From positions 2,232,001 through 2,296,000 of the forward strand of contig NZ_JAMQYE010000001.1 in the NCBI RefSeq assembly GCF_023721795.1: a stretch of DNA of 64,000 bases, read 5' to 3'. Under the pieces are notes generated by a model, which was not told where the DNA came from, made no database searches, and saw nothing but the letters and a program-made list of their open reading frames with translations. The translations under genes and the position numbers were made by a program. Within the stretch, counting starts at the first letter, position 1. Every line of letters begins with the position of its first letter. This DNA comes from Zeimonas sediminis (lineage in GTDB: Bacteria; Pseudomonadota; Gammaproteobacteria; Burkholderiales; Burkholderiaceae_E). Shown one piece after another: positions 17,505-26,052 of the stretch.

Positions 17505-18242
17505 TTGCTCTCCACCGGTTTCCTCGCAGCGCTGGCGGTGATCGCCGCCGGCTACACGGTGCTCGGCATCACCGGCTTCGGGTCGGCGCTGCTGATCGTG
17601 CCGATCCTCGCGCACTGGCTGCCGCTCTCCGAGGTGGTGCCGGCGATCCTGCTGCTCGACGTGTTCGCCTGCGTGCTGCTCGGCGCGCTGTCGTTCCGCA
17701 GCGTGGCCTGGCGCGAGCTCGCGGCGCTCCTGCCCGGAATGGTCGTCGGCGCCGCGGCCGGCGTGATCCTGCCGGGCCTGGTGCCGGCGCGCCTGCTTCT
17801 CGGCGCGCTGGGCGTGCTGATCCTGCTGTTCGCGCTGCGCGGGCTCTTGCTCGCCCGGCTGCCGACGCTCGCCACCCGCAGGCTGGCGCCGCCGGCAGGT
17901 TTGGCGGCGGGCCTGATCGAGACGCTGTTCGGGGTCGCCGGACCGGTGATCGTGATGTACCTGGGCGGGCGACTCGGCGATCCCGCGGTGATGCGGCCCA
18001 CGGTAGCGGTCGGCGTGGTCGCGGTATCGACCACCGCGCTCGTCGCGATCGGCCTCAACTCGCCGATGCCCTCCGGCGAATGGTTGTCGCTGCTCGCCAC
18101 CGCCGCGGCGATCGTGCCCTTCGCGCTGTGGACCGGCGGCAGGATCGCCCGAGGGCTACGGCCGGCCACGCTGGTCCGGGCGATCCACCTGCTGCTGCTG
18201 GTCAGCGGCAGCGGCTTGCTGCTGCGCGCGCTGACCGGCTGA
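17505..18242 (+). CDS. TauE/SafE-family membrane permease
   Basis: 245 residues from a TTG start; about eight hydrophobic helices. The VLGITGFGSALLIVPIL helix near the start and the repeated IETLFGVAGPVIVMYLGGRL segment near 138 are the two homologous halves of TauE/SafE carriers, which export sulfite, sulfoacetate or other organic anions. The start is uncertain: there is no ATG before the first helix and no clear ribosome site, and TTG at 17505 is the first start-like codon that keeps the first helix whole. It follows hpd by 44 bp. Confidence 0.75.
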   Translation: MLSTGFLAALAVIAAGYTVLGITGFGSALLIVPILAHWLPLSEVVPAILLLDVFACVLLGALSFRSVAWRELAALLPGMVVGAAAGVILPGLVPARLLLGALGVLILLFALRGLLLARLPTLATRRLAPPAGLAAGLIETLFGVAGPVIVMYLGGRLGDPAVMRPTVAVGVVAVSTTALVAIGLNSPMPSGEWLSLLATAAAIVPFALWTGGRIARGLRPATLVRAIHLLLLVSGSGLLLRALTG

Positions 18243-18326
18243 ACACGCCCCGACGAGCGCAGGCGCAGTCGATCGCCGGCGGGCGGCGCGCCGTGGCGGC
18301 CGGCCCTCTCGGCCCCCTGGCCAGGC

Positions 18327-19652
18327 TCAGCCCCGCTGCGATTTCTCCAGCGCCTGGCCGATGTCCCACAGGATGTCGTCGATCGACTCCAGGCCCACCG
18401 ACAGCCGGATCATGTCGGGCGTGACGCCGGCCGCGCGCTGCTGCTCGTCGGACAACTGCCGGTGCGTGGTCGAGGCCGGGTGGATGATCAGCGTGCGCGC
18501 GTCGCCCACGTTGGCCAGGTGGCTCATGAAGGTGGCAGCCTCGATGAACCTCTCTCCGGCGCGCTGGGCGGCCGCGGCCTCGTCCCCGCCGGTGCCGCCG
18601 GCGGGCGGCTTCACGCCGAAGGACAGGATCCCGCCGGCCCCGCGCGGCATGTAGCGTTGCGCGAGCCCGTGGTAGGGGCTGGACTTCAGGCCCGGATAGT
18701 TGACCCAGGACACCAGCGGATGCGCCTCGAGGAACTCGGCGATCCGCTGCGCATTGGCCACGTGGCGGTCCATGCGCACCGGCAGCGTCTCGACGCCCTG
18801 CAGCAGCAGCCAGGCCGAAATCGGCGCGAGCGTGGGGCCCAGCGTGCGCGCGATCTCCATGCGCGCCTTCATCGTGAAGCCGAAGTCGCCGAAGGTCTCG
18901 TAGAAGCGCACGCCGTGGTAGCCCTTGGAGGGCTCGACCATTTCGGGGAACTTGCCGTTGTCCCACGGAAACCTGCCGCTTTCGACGACCACGCCGCCCA
19001 TCGTGGTGCCGTGACCGCCGAGGTACTTGGTGGCCGAGTGCACGACGATGTCGGCGCCGTGATCGAGCGGGCGGCACAGGTAGGGCGAGGCAAGCGTGTT
19101 GTCGACCACCAGCGGCACGCCGTGCTCGCGCGCGATCGCGCCGACCGCCGCGATGTCGAGCACGTTCAGCCGCGGGTTGGCGATCGTCTCGGCGAAGATC
19201 GCCTTGGTGTTGGGCCGGATCGCGCGCCGGAAGTTCTCGGGGTCGTCGGGCTCGACGAAGCTGCACTCGATGCCGAAGCGCGCGAAGGTGACCGCGAACT
19301 GCGAGTAGGTGCCGCCGTACAGCGTGTTGGCCGCGACGATGTGGTCGCCCTGCCCGCACAGCGTGAGCATCGCGACCATCTCGGCGGCCATGCCGCTGGC
19401 CGCGGCGATCGCCGCGCGCCCGCCCTCGAGCGCGGCGACCCGCTCCTCGAGCACCGCCACGGTGGGGTTGGACAGCCGCGAGTAGACGTTGCCGAAGGTC
19501 TGCAGGTTGAACAGGCTCGCCGCGTGCTCGGCCGAGTCGAACACGAAGGAGGTCGTCTGGTAGATCGGCGCTGCGCGCGCGCCGGTGGCCGGGTCGGGGA
19601 TCTGGCCCGCGTGCAGGCACAGGGTCTCGATGCCGAATTGGCGGTCGCTCAT
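18327..19652 (-). CDS. metY: O-acetylhomoserine sulfhydrylase / aminocarboxypropyltransferase
   Basis: 441 residues. PLP-dependent Cys/Met metabolism enzyme that makes homocysteine from O-acetylhomoserine and sulfide. It begins GIETLCLHAGQIPDPATGARAAPIYQTTSFVF. The PLP-binding lysine is K209 in HSATKYLGGHG, and the extended loop near 130-145 and overall length favour MetY over MetB/MetC. 16 bp after a CoA-binding-protein gene on the same strand, so no room exists for a SAM riboswitch of its own. Confidence 0.93.
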   Translation of the reverse strand: MSDRQFGIETLCLHAGQIPDPATGARAAPIYQTTSFVFDSAEHAASLFNLQTFGNVYSRLSNPTVAVLEERVAALEGGRAAIAAASGMAAEMVAMLTLCGQGDHIVAANTLYGGTYSQFAVTFARFGIECSFVEPDDPENFRRAIRPNTKAIFAETIANPRLNVLDIAAVGAIAREHGVPLVVDNTLASPYLCRPLDHGADIVVHSATKYLGGHGTTMGGVVVESGRFPWDNGKFPEMVEPSKGYHGVRFYETFGDFGFTMKARMEIARTLGPTLAPISAWLLLQGVETLPVRMDRHVANAQRIAEFLEAHPLVSWVNYPGLKSSPYHGLAQRYMPRGAGGILSFGVKPPAGGTGGDEAAAAQRAGERFIEAATFMSHLANVGDARTLIIHPASTTHRQLSDEQQRAAGVTPDMIRLSVGLESIDDILWDIGQALEKSQRG

Positions 19653-19668
19653 GGTTTCTTGCCCCCGA

Positions 19669-20139
19669 TCAGTAGGCGAGCCAGCGCGGGCGCTTGGCCG
19701 AGATCACCCTGGTGTTGACGCCGGCCCAGTTCAGGCCGCCGAACAGCCGCGCATGCTCGATCTTCACGCACCGGTCCATCACCGAATCGAGCCCGGCCTC
19801 GCGCGCGAGCCGGTCGGCCTCGAGGTTCACGACCCCGAGCTGCTGCCACAAGGTCTTCGCGCCGATCTCGATCGCCTGGCGGGCGATCGGCAGCACGTCC
19901 TCGGTGCGGCGGAACACGTCGACCATGTCGACCTTCTCGGGAATGTCGAGGAGCGAGGCGTAGCAGCGCTCGCCGAGGATTTCGGGGTACTTCGGATTGA
20001 CCGGGACGATCCGGTACCCGTGCTCCTGCATGTACTTGGCCGCGAAGTAGCTGGGCCTGAACCAGTCGGCCGAGAGTCCGACGACCGCGATCGTGCGGTT
20101 GGTGGCGAGGATTCGGCGCAGGGTTTCGATGTCGGACAT
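19669..20139 (-). CDS. CoA-binding (CoA_binding_2, YccU-like) protein
   Basis: 156 residues with a Rossmann-type CoA-binding domain: TIAVVGLSADWFRPSYFAAKYM near 16-37, GYRIVPVNPKYPEILGERCYASL near 41. This small cytosolic family matches the CoA-binding domain of succinyl-CoA synthetase; its function is not established. It is upstream gene of a two-gene unit with metY and divergent from phaM. Confidence 0.88.
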   Translation of the reverse strand: MSDIETLRRILATNRTIAVVGLSADWFRPSYFAAKYMQEHGYRIVPVNPKYPEILGERCYASLLDIPEKVDMVDVFRRTEDVLPIARQAIEIGAKTLWQQLGVVNLEADRLAREAGLDSVMDRCVKIEHARLFGGLNWAGVNTRVISAKRPRWLAY

Positions 20140-20237
20140 GGGGTTTCGCTCCGGAGCTGCATGCTATTTTACGGAGGACCCGTCCTGAGGTCGCCCCTCG
20201 ACCGCAGGGCCTCAGGGCCTCAGGCAGGAGATCGCAG

Positions 20238-20960
20238 ATGAGCAACCCGTTCGGAATCGGTGACATGGCGGGCATGGGCCTGCCGGGCGGCGACCCGATG
20301 CAGGGAACGGGAATCCTCGAGACCCTGGAACTCGTTCGCAAGGCCTGGGCGTCCTTCGCTCTGCCTCCGGCAATGGCGCCGACGGTCGACCCGGACGAGA
20401 TCGCGCGACGCGTCGCCGAACTCAAGGCGATCGAGCAGTGGCTGGTGATGAACCTGACCATGCTGCGCAGCACGGTACAGGCGCTCGAGATCCAGCAGGC
20501 CACGCTCGCCACGCTGCGCGCCTTCGGCGCCGCGAGCGCCCGGGCCGGAGCGCCCGAGCCGCCTCCGCAAGCCACGGGCTCGGCGAGCGGCGAGCCGCGC
20601 GAGGCCGCCGCGGCCGGATCGGCGGCGCCCGAGCGCGGTGCCGACGAAGGCCAGGCCGGGGAGGCTCCCGACCCGCTCAATCCGGTCGTGTGGTGGGACA
20701 TGCTGCAGAGGCAGTTCGGCCAGGTTGCACAGGCGGCGCTCGCCGGCATGCAGGCGCCGGCAGTCGACGCGGGTGCCGCGCCTGCCAGGCCGGCCGCCGC
20801 CGGCGGGGGAGAGCCCGCGAGCGGCACGACGCGGCCGGGCAAGGGCCGCAAGCCTTCCGGCGCGAAAAGCCTCGGTACCAAGGGGAGCGCTTCGGACGCC
20901 GGCAAGGGCGGCGCCGCGTCCCGTGGCCGCGCGACGCGCGGCCACGCCTCGCGCGGCTGA
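20238..20960 (+). CDS. phaM: PhaM-like polyhydroxyalkanoate granule protein
   Basis: 240 residues. N-terminal MSNPFGIGDMAGMG..DPMQG..ILETLELVRKAW and a helical DPDEIARRVAELKAIEQWLVMNLTMLRSTVQALEIQQATLATLRAF segment (about 55-100) match PhaM of Ralstonia/Cupriavidus. The C-terminal tail is rich in Lys, Arg, Gly and Ala, like the DNA-binding tail of PhaM. PhaM activates PHB synthase PhaC and ties granules to the nucleoid. A CAGGAGAT ribosome site precedes the ATG. PHB synthase genes are not in the window. Confidence 0.78.
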   Translation: MSNPFGIGDMAGMGLPGGDPMQGTGILETLELVRKAWASFALPPAMAPTVDPDEIARRVAELKAIEQWLVMNLTMLRSTVQALEIQQATLATLRAFGAASARAGAPEPPPQATGSASGEPREAAAAGSAAPERGADEGQAGEAPDPLNPVVWWDMLQRQFGQVAQAALAGMQAPAVDAGAAPARPAAAGGGEPASGTTRPGKGRKPSGAKSLGTKGSASDAGKGGAASRGRATRGHASRG

Positions 20961-20966
20961 GGCCGG

Positions 20967-22172
20967 ATGCCGCGCTTCCGGCACGCCCACGCCACGCACC
21001 CGGACTGGCGGGTCGCGGTCGACCTCGCCTGCGCGCAGTTGCAGGCGCAAGCGGTGCAGCCGGCATTCTCGTCCGGCGGCACGCTCGGCATCGTCTACGT
21101 GACCGAAGCGCTGGCGGGCAGGCTGGGGCAGATCCACGAAGCGCTCGCCGCGCGCCTGCCGGGCATGCGCTGGGTGGGCGCCGCGGCGCACGGCGTCTGC
21201 GCGACCGGCACCGAGTACGTCGACGTCCCGGCGCTGGCGGTGATGGTCTGCGCGATCCCCGACGAGGATTTCCGCGTCTTCTCGGGCCGGGCGCCGCTGC
21301 CCGGGGACGAGGCCGCGCTCGCCTCGATCGAGTCGGCGCTGGTCCACGCCGACCCCGCCACGCCCGACCTCGCCGACCTGCTGGTCGACCTGTCGCTGCG
21401 CACCCGCAGCGGCCGCCTGTTCGGCGGCGTGATCGGGGGAGACGCCGGCGAGGAGCCGGTCCCGGCACCGCAGGTCGCCGGCGAGCCGATGGCGGGCGGC
21501 GTGTCCGGGGTGGCCTTCGGGCCGCGGGTCGCGCTGCGCTCCCGCGTGACGCAGGGGTGCGCGCCACTGGCCGGCGAGCACGTGGTGTCCGCCTGCGAGT
21601 CGCACTACATCCGCTCGCTGGACGGACGACCCGCCCTCGACGTGATGCTCGACGACCTCGACGTGCCCGCCGACGCCCGCGCCTCGCGAGACGGCGACGA
21701 GATCCTGCGCGCGCTGCCGGCCGAGCGCCTGGCCCACGGCCTGATGATCGGCCTCGCCCCGGCCGATGCGCCGCGCGGCTTCGGCTTCGGCGACTACCTG
21801 GTCCGCAACGTCGTAGGCATCGACCCGGCCAACCGGCTGCTCGCCGTGTCGGCGCGGCCGCAGCCGGGCGACCGCGCGGTGTTCTGCACCCGCGACCGCG
21901 ATGCCGCGCGGAGCGACCTGATCCGCATCTGCACCGAGCTGCGCGACGAGCTCGAGACCGAGTCGCTGAACGTGCTGGGCGCTCACTACGTGAGCTGCGT
22001 CGGCCGCGGCGGCCACCTGTTCGGCGCGCCCGGCGCCGAGCTGCAGATCATCGCGCACAACCTGGGCGAGATCCCGCTGGTGGGTTTCTTCGCCAACGGC
22101 GAGATCGCGGGCGAGCGGCTCTACGGCTACACCGGCGTGCTCACGCTGTTCGTGGAAGCGCGCGAAGGCTGA
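20967..22172 (+). CDS. FIST-domain signal-sensing protein
   Basis: 401 residues, FIST N then FIST C. FRHAHATHPDWRVAVDLACAQL opens the protein; GRLFGGVIGGDAG lies near 152 and the C-terminal part has GLLGA-like GRGGHLFGAPGAELQIIAHNLGEIPLVGFFANGEIAG near 350. FIST domains are thought to bind small ligands such as amino acids; here they stand alone without kinase or chemotaxis partners. Six bases after phaM, so co-transcribed. Confidence 0.87.
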   Translation: MPRFRHAHATHPDWRVAVDLACAQLQAQAVQPAFSSGGTLGIVYVTEALAGRLGQIHEALAARLPGMRWVGAAAHGVCATGTEYVDVPALAVMVCAIPDEDFRVFSGRAPLPGDEAALASIESALVHADPATPDLADLLVDLSLRTRSGRLFGGVIGGDAGEEPVPAPQVAGEPMAGGVSGVAFGPRVALRSRVTQGCAPLAGEHVVSACESHYIRSLDGRPALDVMLDDLDVPADARASRDGDEILRALPAERLAHGLMIGLAPADAPRGFGFGDYLVRNVVGIDPANRLLAVSARPQPGDRAVFCTRDRDAARSDLIRICTELRDELETESLNVLGAHYVSCVGRGGHLFGAPGAELQIIAHNLGEIPLVGFFANGEIAGERLYGYTGVLTLFVEAREG

Positions 22173-22221
22173 CCCGGCGCGGCGAGGCTTCGGAGCGTCC
22201 CGATGCCGGCGCAGCGAGGAT

Positions 22222-23868
22222 TCAGAGCGCCTCGATGCCGGCCAGCATCCGGTCGCCGAGCTCGGCGATCCGCGCCCTTTCGCCGTCCCCGAGCCGACCG
22301 GCCGCGGCGGCCATCAGCGAAGTGCGCGGGTTGGCGGCGAACTCGGCACGGTGGCGATCGAGGAAGCGCCAGTACAGCACGGTCAGCGGGCAGGCGCGCG
22401 GGCCCTCGCGCTCGCGCGGCCGGTAGCGGCAGCCGTCGCAGTAGTTGCTCATCCGGCTCACGTAAGCGCCGCCCGCTGCGTAGGGCTTCGAAGTGAAGCG
22501 CCCGCCGTTCGCGTACAGCGCCATGCCGGCCACGTTCGGCAGTTCGACCCACTCGACCGCGTCGACATAGACCGCGAGGAACCAGGCCGCCACCTCGCGC
22601 GGGGCGAGGCCGGCGAGCAGCGCGAAGTTGCCGACGACCATCAGGCGCTGGATGTGATGCGCGTAGCCCAGGCGCATCGTCTGCCCGATGCTGGCGCGCA
22701 GGCAGGCCATCTGCGTTTCGCCGGTCCAGAACCAGGAAGGCAGCGGCCGCTCGTGGACGAAGTGGTCGGCCTCGGCCAGCCCCGGCATGTCGAGCCAGTA
22801 GACCCCGCGCACGAACTCCCGCCAGCCGAGCACCTGGCGCACGAAGCCCTCGACCGAGGCCAGCGGCGCGGCACCCGAGCGAAGGGCCGCGACCGCCGCG
22901 TCGACGACTTCTCGCGGATCGAGCAGCTTCAGGTTCAGGCTGGTCGAAAGCAGCGAGTGCCAGCCGAAGGGCGTGCCGGTCCACATCGCGTCCTGCCAGC
23001 GGCCGAAGTCGGCCAGCCGCTCGCCGACGAATCGGTCGAGCGCGACGAGCGCCTGCTCGCGGGTGACCGGCCAGCCGAAGCGCTCGAGCGATCCCGGGTG
23101 GTCGGGGAAGGCCCGCTCGACCAGCGCGATCACTTCGCGAGTCGTCGCGTCCGGCTCGAAGTGCGCCGGCTCCGGGATCCGGCCCGGGCCGCCCGCCGGG
23201 AAGCCGCGCCGGTTCTCGGAGTCGAAGTTCCATCGCCCGCCTTCGGGACGGCCCTGCGCGTCCACCAGCACCCGATGCTCGACCCGCATCCGCCGGTAGA
23301 AGAACTCCATGCGCAGGCTTCGCTGCCGGCCCGCCCAGGCCGCGAAGGCATCGCGCGAGCACAGGAAGTGGGGATCGGGCAGCTCGACCCTCGGCAGGCC
23401 GAGCCGCGCACACAGGTCGGCGATCTCGCGCGCGAGCCGCCACTCGCCGGGCTCGACCAGCCGGAGTTCGGCCGGCCGCCAGCGCTCGATCGCGGCCTCC
23501 AGCCGCGCCACGAGGCCGTCGGGTCCGCCGGCATGGCGAGGATCGTCCAGGAGCACGTAGTCGACCGGCACGCCGCGGCCGGCGAGCCGCGCCGCGTGAT
23601 GGCGCATCGCGGCCAGGAACAGCGCGATGCGCGCGCGGTGGCTGCGCACGTGGCGGGCCTCGCCCGGCGCCTCGATCATGACGACCCGGTCGCGCGCCGG
23701 ATCGAAGCCCGCGAGCGCCGGCGGCGATTCGTGCAACTGGTCGCCGAGTATCAGCACGAGCCGGCGGACCGGCCCTGCGCCCGTCATGCCGGTCACGGCG
23801 GATGAGCCGGTCGTGCCGGTCGCGCCGCCCGCCCGGGGCTCAGCGCGGCGTTCCGCGGCGGCAGGCAT
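22222..23868 (-). CDS. Fe-S bacterial photolyase/cryptochrome (FeS-BCP, PhrB type)
   Basis: 548 residues. N-terminal domain RRLVLILGDQLHESPPAL (the DUF523-like/deoxyribodipyrimidine photolyase-related domain) and C-terminal FAD domain. Four cysteines C389, C477, C480 and C493 have the spacing 88-3-13 of the 4Fe-4S ligands in Agrobacterium PhrB. These enzymes repair (6-4) photoproducts with light, using FAD and a dimethyl-ribityllumazine antenna. The ATG at 23868 overlaps DUF2256 by 29 bp; an inner ATG at 23787 gives a more usual 521 residues without the low-complexity opening and is a fair alternative. Third gene of regulator-DUF2256-photolyase. Confidence 0.93.
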   Translation of the reverse strand: MPAAAERRAEPRAGGATGTTGSSAVTGMTGAGPVRRLVLILGDQLHESPPALAGFDPARDRVVMIEAPGEARHVRSHRARIALFLAAMRHHAARLAGRGVPVDYVLLDDPRHAGGPDGLVARLEAAIERWRPAELRLVEPGEWRLAREIADLCARLGLPRVELPDPHFLCSRDAFAAWAGRQRSLRMEFFYRRMRVEHRVLVDAQGRPEGGRWNFDSENRRGFPAGGPGRIPEPAHFEPDATTREVIALVERAFPDHPGSLERFGWPVTREQALVALDRFVGERLADFGRWQDAMWTGTPFGWHSLLSTSLNLKLLDPREVVDAAVAALRSGAAPLASVEGFVRQVLGWREFVRGVYWLDMPGLAEADHFVHERPLPSWFWTGETQMACLRASIGQTMRLGYAHHIQRLMVVGNFALLAGLAPREVAAWFLAVYVDAVEWVELPNVAGMALYANGGRFTSKPYAAGGAYVSRMSNYCDGCRYRPREREGPRACPLTVLYWRFLDRHRAEFAANPRTSLMAAAAGRLGDGERARIAELGDRMLAGIEAL

Positions 23869-24007
23869 CGGAGCAGTGACGCACTTCGTTCCAGCAGCGG
23901 GCCCAGCGCTTGCGCCAGCTCATCGGCCGTCCGCACACGACGCAGGGCTTTGTCGGCAACGCCGACTTGTTGCCGCGAAAGCCCTGTCCAGGACGCTCGC
24001 GGTTCAC
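23840..24007 (-). CDS. DUF2256 small zinc-ribbon-like protein
   Basis: 55 residues from a GTG that overlaps the stop of the upstream regulator (GTGA). It contains FRGNKSALPTKPCVVCGRPM, then SWRKRWARCWNEVRHCSDAC: four Cys in C-x2-C and C-x-...C pairs, as in DUF2256. This family is often found beside photolyase or cryptochrome genes, but its role is unknown. Too short to stand out as an ORF; the family match and coupling support it. Confidence 0.82.
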   Translation of the reverse strand: MNRERPGQGFRGNKSALPTKPCVVCGRPMSWRKRWARCWNEVRHCSDACRRGTPR

Positions 24008-24963
24008 GAGGCCGGCTGCTCCGCGCGCCCGCCGCGCCAGCGCGCGAGCTCGGCAGGGATCTCCGCCAGGTCGACCAGCACCCGCACGCCCGCCGGCGGC
24101 CGTCGCTGCAGGATCGGGCAGTGGCCGCCCGCCCAGATCTCCGTGTGCTCCGGGAGCGTTGCCCTCAGCTCGGCAAGACCGTCGACGACCTGGTTCGGAT
24201 TGAGCACCGCGGAGAACGACAGCGCGACGATGTCCGCCCGCTGCGAGCGCGCCGCCATCACGATGTCGAGAAGCGGCGTCTGCACGCCCAGCGACGAGCA
24301 CCGGCAGCCGTCGAGCGCGAGCAGCGCCTCGGCCATCAGCAGCCCCAGCCCGTGCGCCTCGCTCGGGAAGGTGGTCAGCAGCACCCGCGGCGTCGCGCGG
24401 ACGGGCGGGATGTTCGCGATCGCGTTGCGCAGCACCACCTGCATCGACTCGGTGTAGAGGTGCTCCTCGTACACCTCGATCTCGCCACGCGCCCAGGCCT
24501 CTCCGATCATCCGGTTCAGCGGCGCGGCGCAGTCCATCACGAATCGCCCCAGCCCCAGGCGCAGCGCCGACTGCGACAGCGCGCCTCGAAGCGCGTCGAC
24601 GTCGTGCGCGCGGACCAGCTCGACGAACCGGCCGAGCTCGGCCTCGCGCTCGCCGTTCCCGGACGCCTCGCGCGGCGGCGCGCCGGCCTGGGCGGCAAGC
24701 GCCTGCAGCGCCTCGATCGGCTGGCGCACGATGCGTCCGGGCCGATGCCCCGCATCGATCAGGCGCCTGAGCAGCCTGAGCTTCTCGACGTCGTCGACCG
24801 AGTAGGCGCGCTCGCCGAGCCCGTCGCGCCGCGGCTGCGGAAACCCGTAGCGGCGCTCCCAGACCCGCAGCGTGTCCTTGGACAGGCCGGTGTCGCGCTC
24901 GACCGCCGCGATGCTCAGCGAGACGGCGGACTTGTCGGGCGATTCACTAGCGTTTTCTTGCAT
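24004..24963 (-). CDS. MerR-type regulator with B12-binding photosensor domain (LitR/CarH-like)
   Basis: 319 residues. MerR helix-turn-helix SIAAVERDTGLSKDTLRVWERRYGF at 17-41, a helical bundle, and a cobalamin-binding domain. W157-x9-E167-H168 equals the Trp-x9-Glu-His set that caps adenosylcobalamin in CarH, and E202-x-H204-x2-G207 supplies the lower-ligand His. Such proteins bind DNA with AdoCbl in the dark and fall off in light. Start ATG follows AGGACAAA, inside a palindrome. First gene of regulator-DUF2256-photolyase and divergent from folE2 and the lipid operon, so it is the likely regulator of both. Whether this copy really responds to light is inferred. Confidence 0.88.
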   Translation of the reverse strand: MQENASESPDKSAVSLSIAAVERDTGLSKDTLRVWERRYGFPQPRRDGLGERAYSVDDVEKLRLLRRLIDAGHRPGRIVRQPIEALQALAAQAGAPPREASGNGEREAELGRFVELVRAHDVDALRGALSQSALRLGLGRFVMDCAAPLNRMIGEAWARGEIEVYEEHLYTESMQVVLRNAIANIPPVRATPRVLLTTFPSEAHGLGLLMAEALLALDGCRCSSLGVQTPLLDIVMAARSQRADIVALSFSAVLNPNQVVDGLAELRATLPEHTEIWAGGHCPILQRRPPAGVRVLVDLAEIPAELARWRGGRAEQPAS

Positions 24964-24978
24964 TTTGTCCTGGACAAA
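24964..24978. promoter_or_regulatory. Candidate operator of the B12/light regulator
   Basis: TTTGTCC-T-GGACAAA, a perfect 7-bp inverted repeat around one base. It abuts the ATG of the MerR-type gene, including its ribosome site, and ends 3 bp before the -35 of the divergent folE2 promoter. A further TGTCC half-site lies at 25018-25022. Position fits repression or activation of both directions. Confidence 0.6.
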
Positions 24979-24981
24979 CCA

Positions 24982-25010
24982 TTGACTACGTCGCGATGCG
25001 AGCCTAGTAT
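24982..25010 (+). promoter_or_regulatory. folE2 operon promoter
   Basis: TTGACT (24982-24987), a 17-bp spacer and TAGTAT (25005-25010): a good sigma70 promoter reading to folE2, leaving an untranslated leader of about 165 nt that contains a small GTCAC-TTC-GTGAC hairpin at 25073-25085. Confidence 0.65.
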
Positions 25011-25035
25011 AGGCCAATGTCCATGATTTGACCAA
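25006..25035 (-). promoter_or_regulatory. Promoter of the B12/light regulator operon
   Basis: On the minus strand TTGGTC (25035-25030), an 18-bp spacer and TATACT (25011-25006). Its -10 overlaps the -10 of the folE2 promoter on the other strand, so the two promoters compete face to face. The leader to the ATG is about 35 nt. Confidence 0.5.
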
Positions 25036-25183
25036 GACACAACCGTGGGGCAAACAGGGATGTAATTCTTCAGTCACTTCGTGACCAATGAGTTCATTTC
25101 GATGTAGGATCGAGCCCACGATCACCTCTCTCGCCGGCCCCGACGATGCCGGCGCACCTCGCCCCCGAACGGAGCCCTGACCG

Positions 25184-25990
25184 ATGAATGCCCCCGAGAA
25201 ACTGCTGCTCCCCGACATCCAGTCGACCGTCGACGCGCGCCAGCTGGCGATCCAGAGAGTGGGCGTGCGAGGCATCGTCTTCCCGGTGAAGGTTGGCGGG
25301 CCGGCCGGCGACCAGGCCTCGGTTGCGCGCGTCGACATGTACGTCGGACTGCCGCCCGACCAGAAGGGCACGCACATGTCGCGCTTCCTCGAGGTGCTTC
25401 ATGTCCATGACGAACCGCTTTCGTACGGCTCGCTCGAGCGGTTGATGACCGCGATGCTCGGCCGCCTGGAGGCCGACAGCGGCTGGATCGAGTTGCGTCT
25501 TCCCTACTTCGTGAAGAAGGCCGCGCCGGTTTCGGGCGTCGAGAGCCTGATGGACTACGAGCTGACGCTGCGGGTCGAGGCCCGCGACGGCGTGCAGCGC
25601 CAGACCCTGAAGGTGCTGATCCCGGTCACCAGCCTGTGCCCCTGCTCGAAGGAGATCTCCGCCTACGGCGCCCATAACCAGCGCTCTCATGTGACGATCG
25701 CCGCCCGCCTGACGGGCGAGCTGCCGGTCGAGGCGCTGATCGACATTGCCGAGAGCGCCGCCTCCTGCCAGTTGTGGGGCCTGCTCAAGCGCCCGGACGA
25801 GAAGTACGTCACCGAGCGGGCCTACGAGAACCCCAAGTTCGTCGAGGACCTTGTTCGCGACATCGCGCTCGCGCTCGACGCGATCGACGTCGTGGAGGCC
25901 TACACGGTCGAGTCGGAGAACTTCGAGTCGATCCACAACCATTCCGCCTACGCGCTGATCGAGCGCGAGCGCCGGCAGGCCCGCGCCTGA
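25184..25990 (+). CDS. folE2: GTP cyclohydrolase FolE2 (type IB)
   Basis: 268 residues, usual FolE2 length. [35 protein letters not shown] opens it. The metal-site Cys lies in [21 protein letters not shown] (near 148-168), with Glu and His ligands in the [12 protein letters not shown] tail. It converts GTP to dihydroneopterin triphosphate, the first step to folate and tetrahydrobiopterin, and is independent of zinc. Placed behind a light/B12 regulator, it may supply reduced pterins or folate to light-linked processes. 62 bp before the FAD oxidoreductase gene. Confidence 0.96.
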   Translation: MNAPEKLLLPDIQSTVDARQLAIQRVGVRGIVFPVKVGGPAGDQASVARVDMYVGLPPDQKGTHMSRFLEVLHVHDEPLSYGSLERLMTAMLGRLEADSGWIELRLPYFVKKAAPVSGVESLMDYELTLRVEARDGVQRQTLKVLIPVTSLCPCSKEISAYGAHNQRSHVTIAARLTGELPVEALIDIAESAASCQLWGLLKRPDEKYVTERAYENPKFVEDLVRDIALALDAIDVVEAYTVESENFESIHNHSAYALIERERRQARA

Positions 25991-26052
25991 GTCGGCGCGT
26001 CGGCGCGCCGCCGCTCGATCCACCCACTGACCGAACCAGACGGACAGCTTCG

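Noticed and set aside
19653-19668. SAM riboswitch before metY
   Set aside because: The gap to the upstream gene is only 16 bp, too short for any riboswitch.
25017-25183. Riboswitch in the folE2 leader
   Set aside because: Only a small 5-bp hairpin is seen; nothing matches the tetrahydrofolate or other riboswitch cores that I could recognise.
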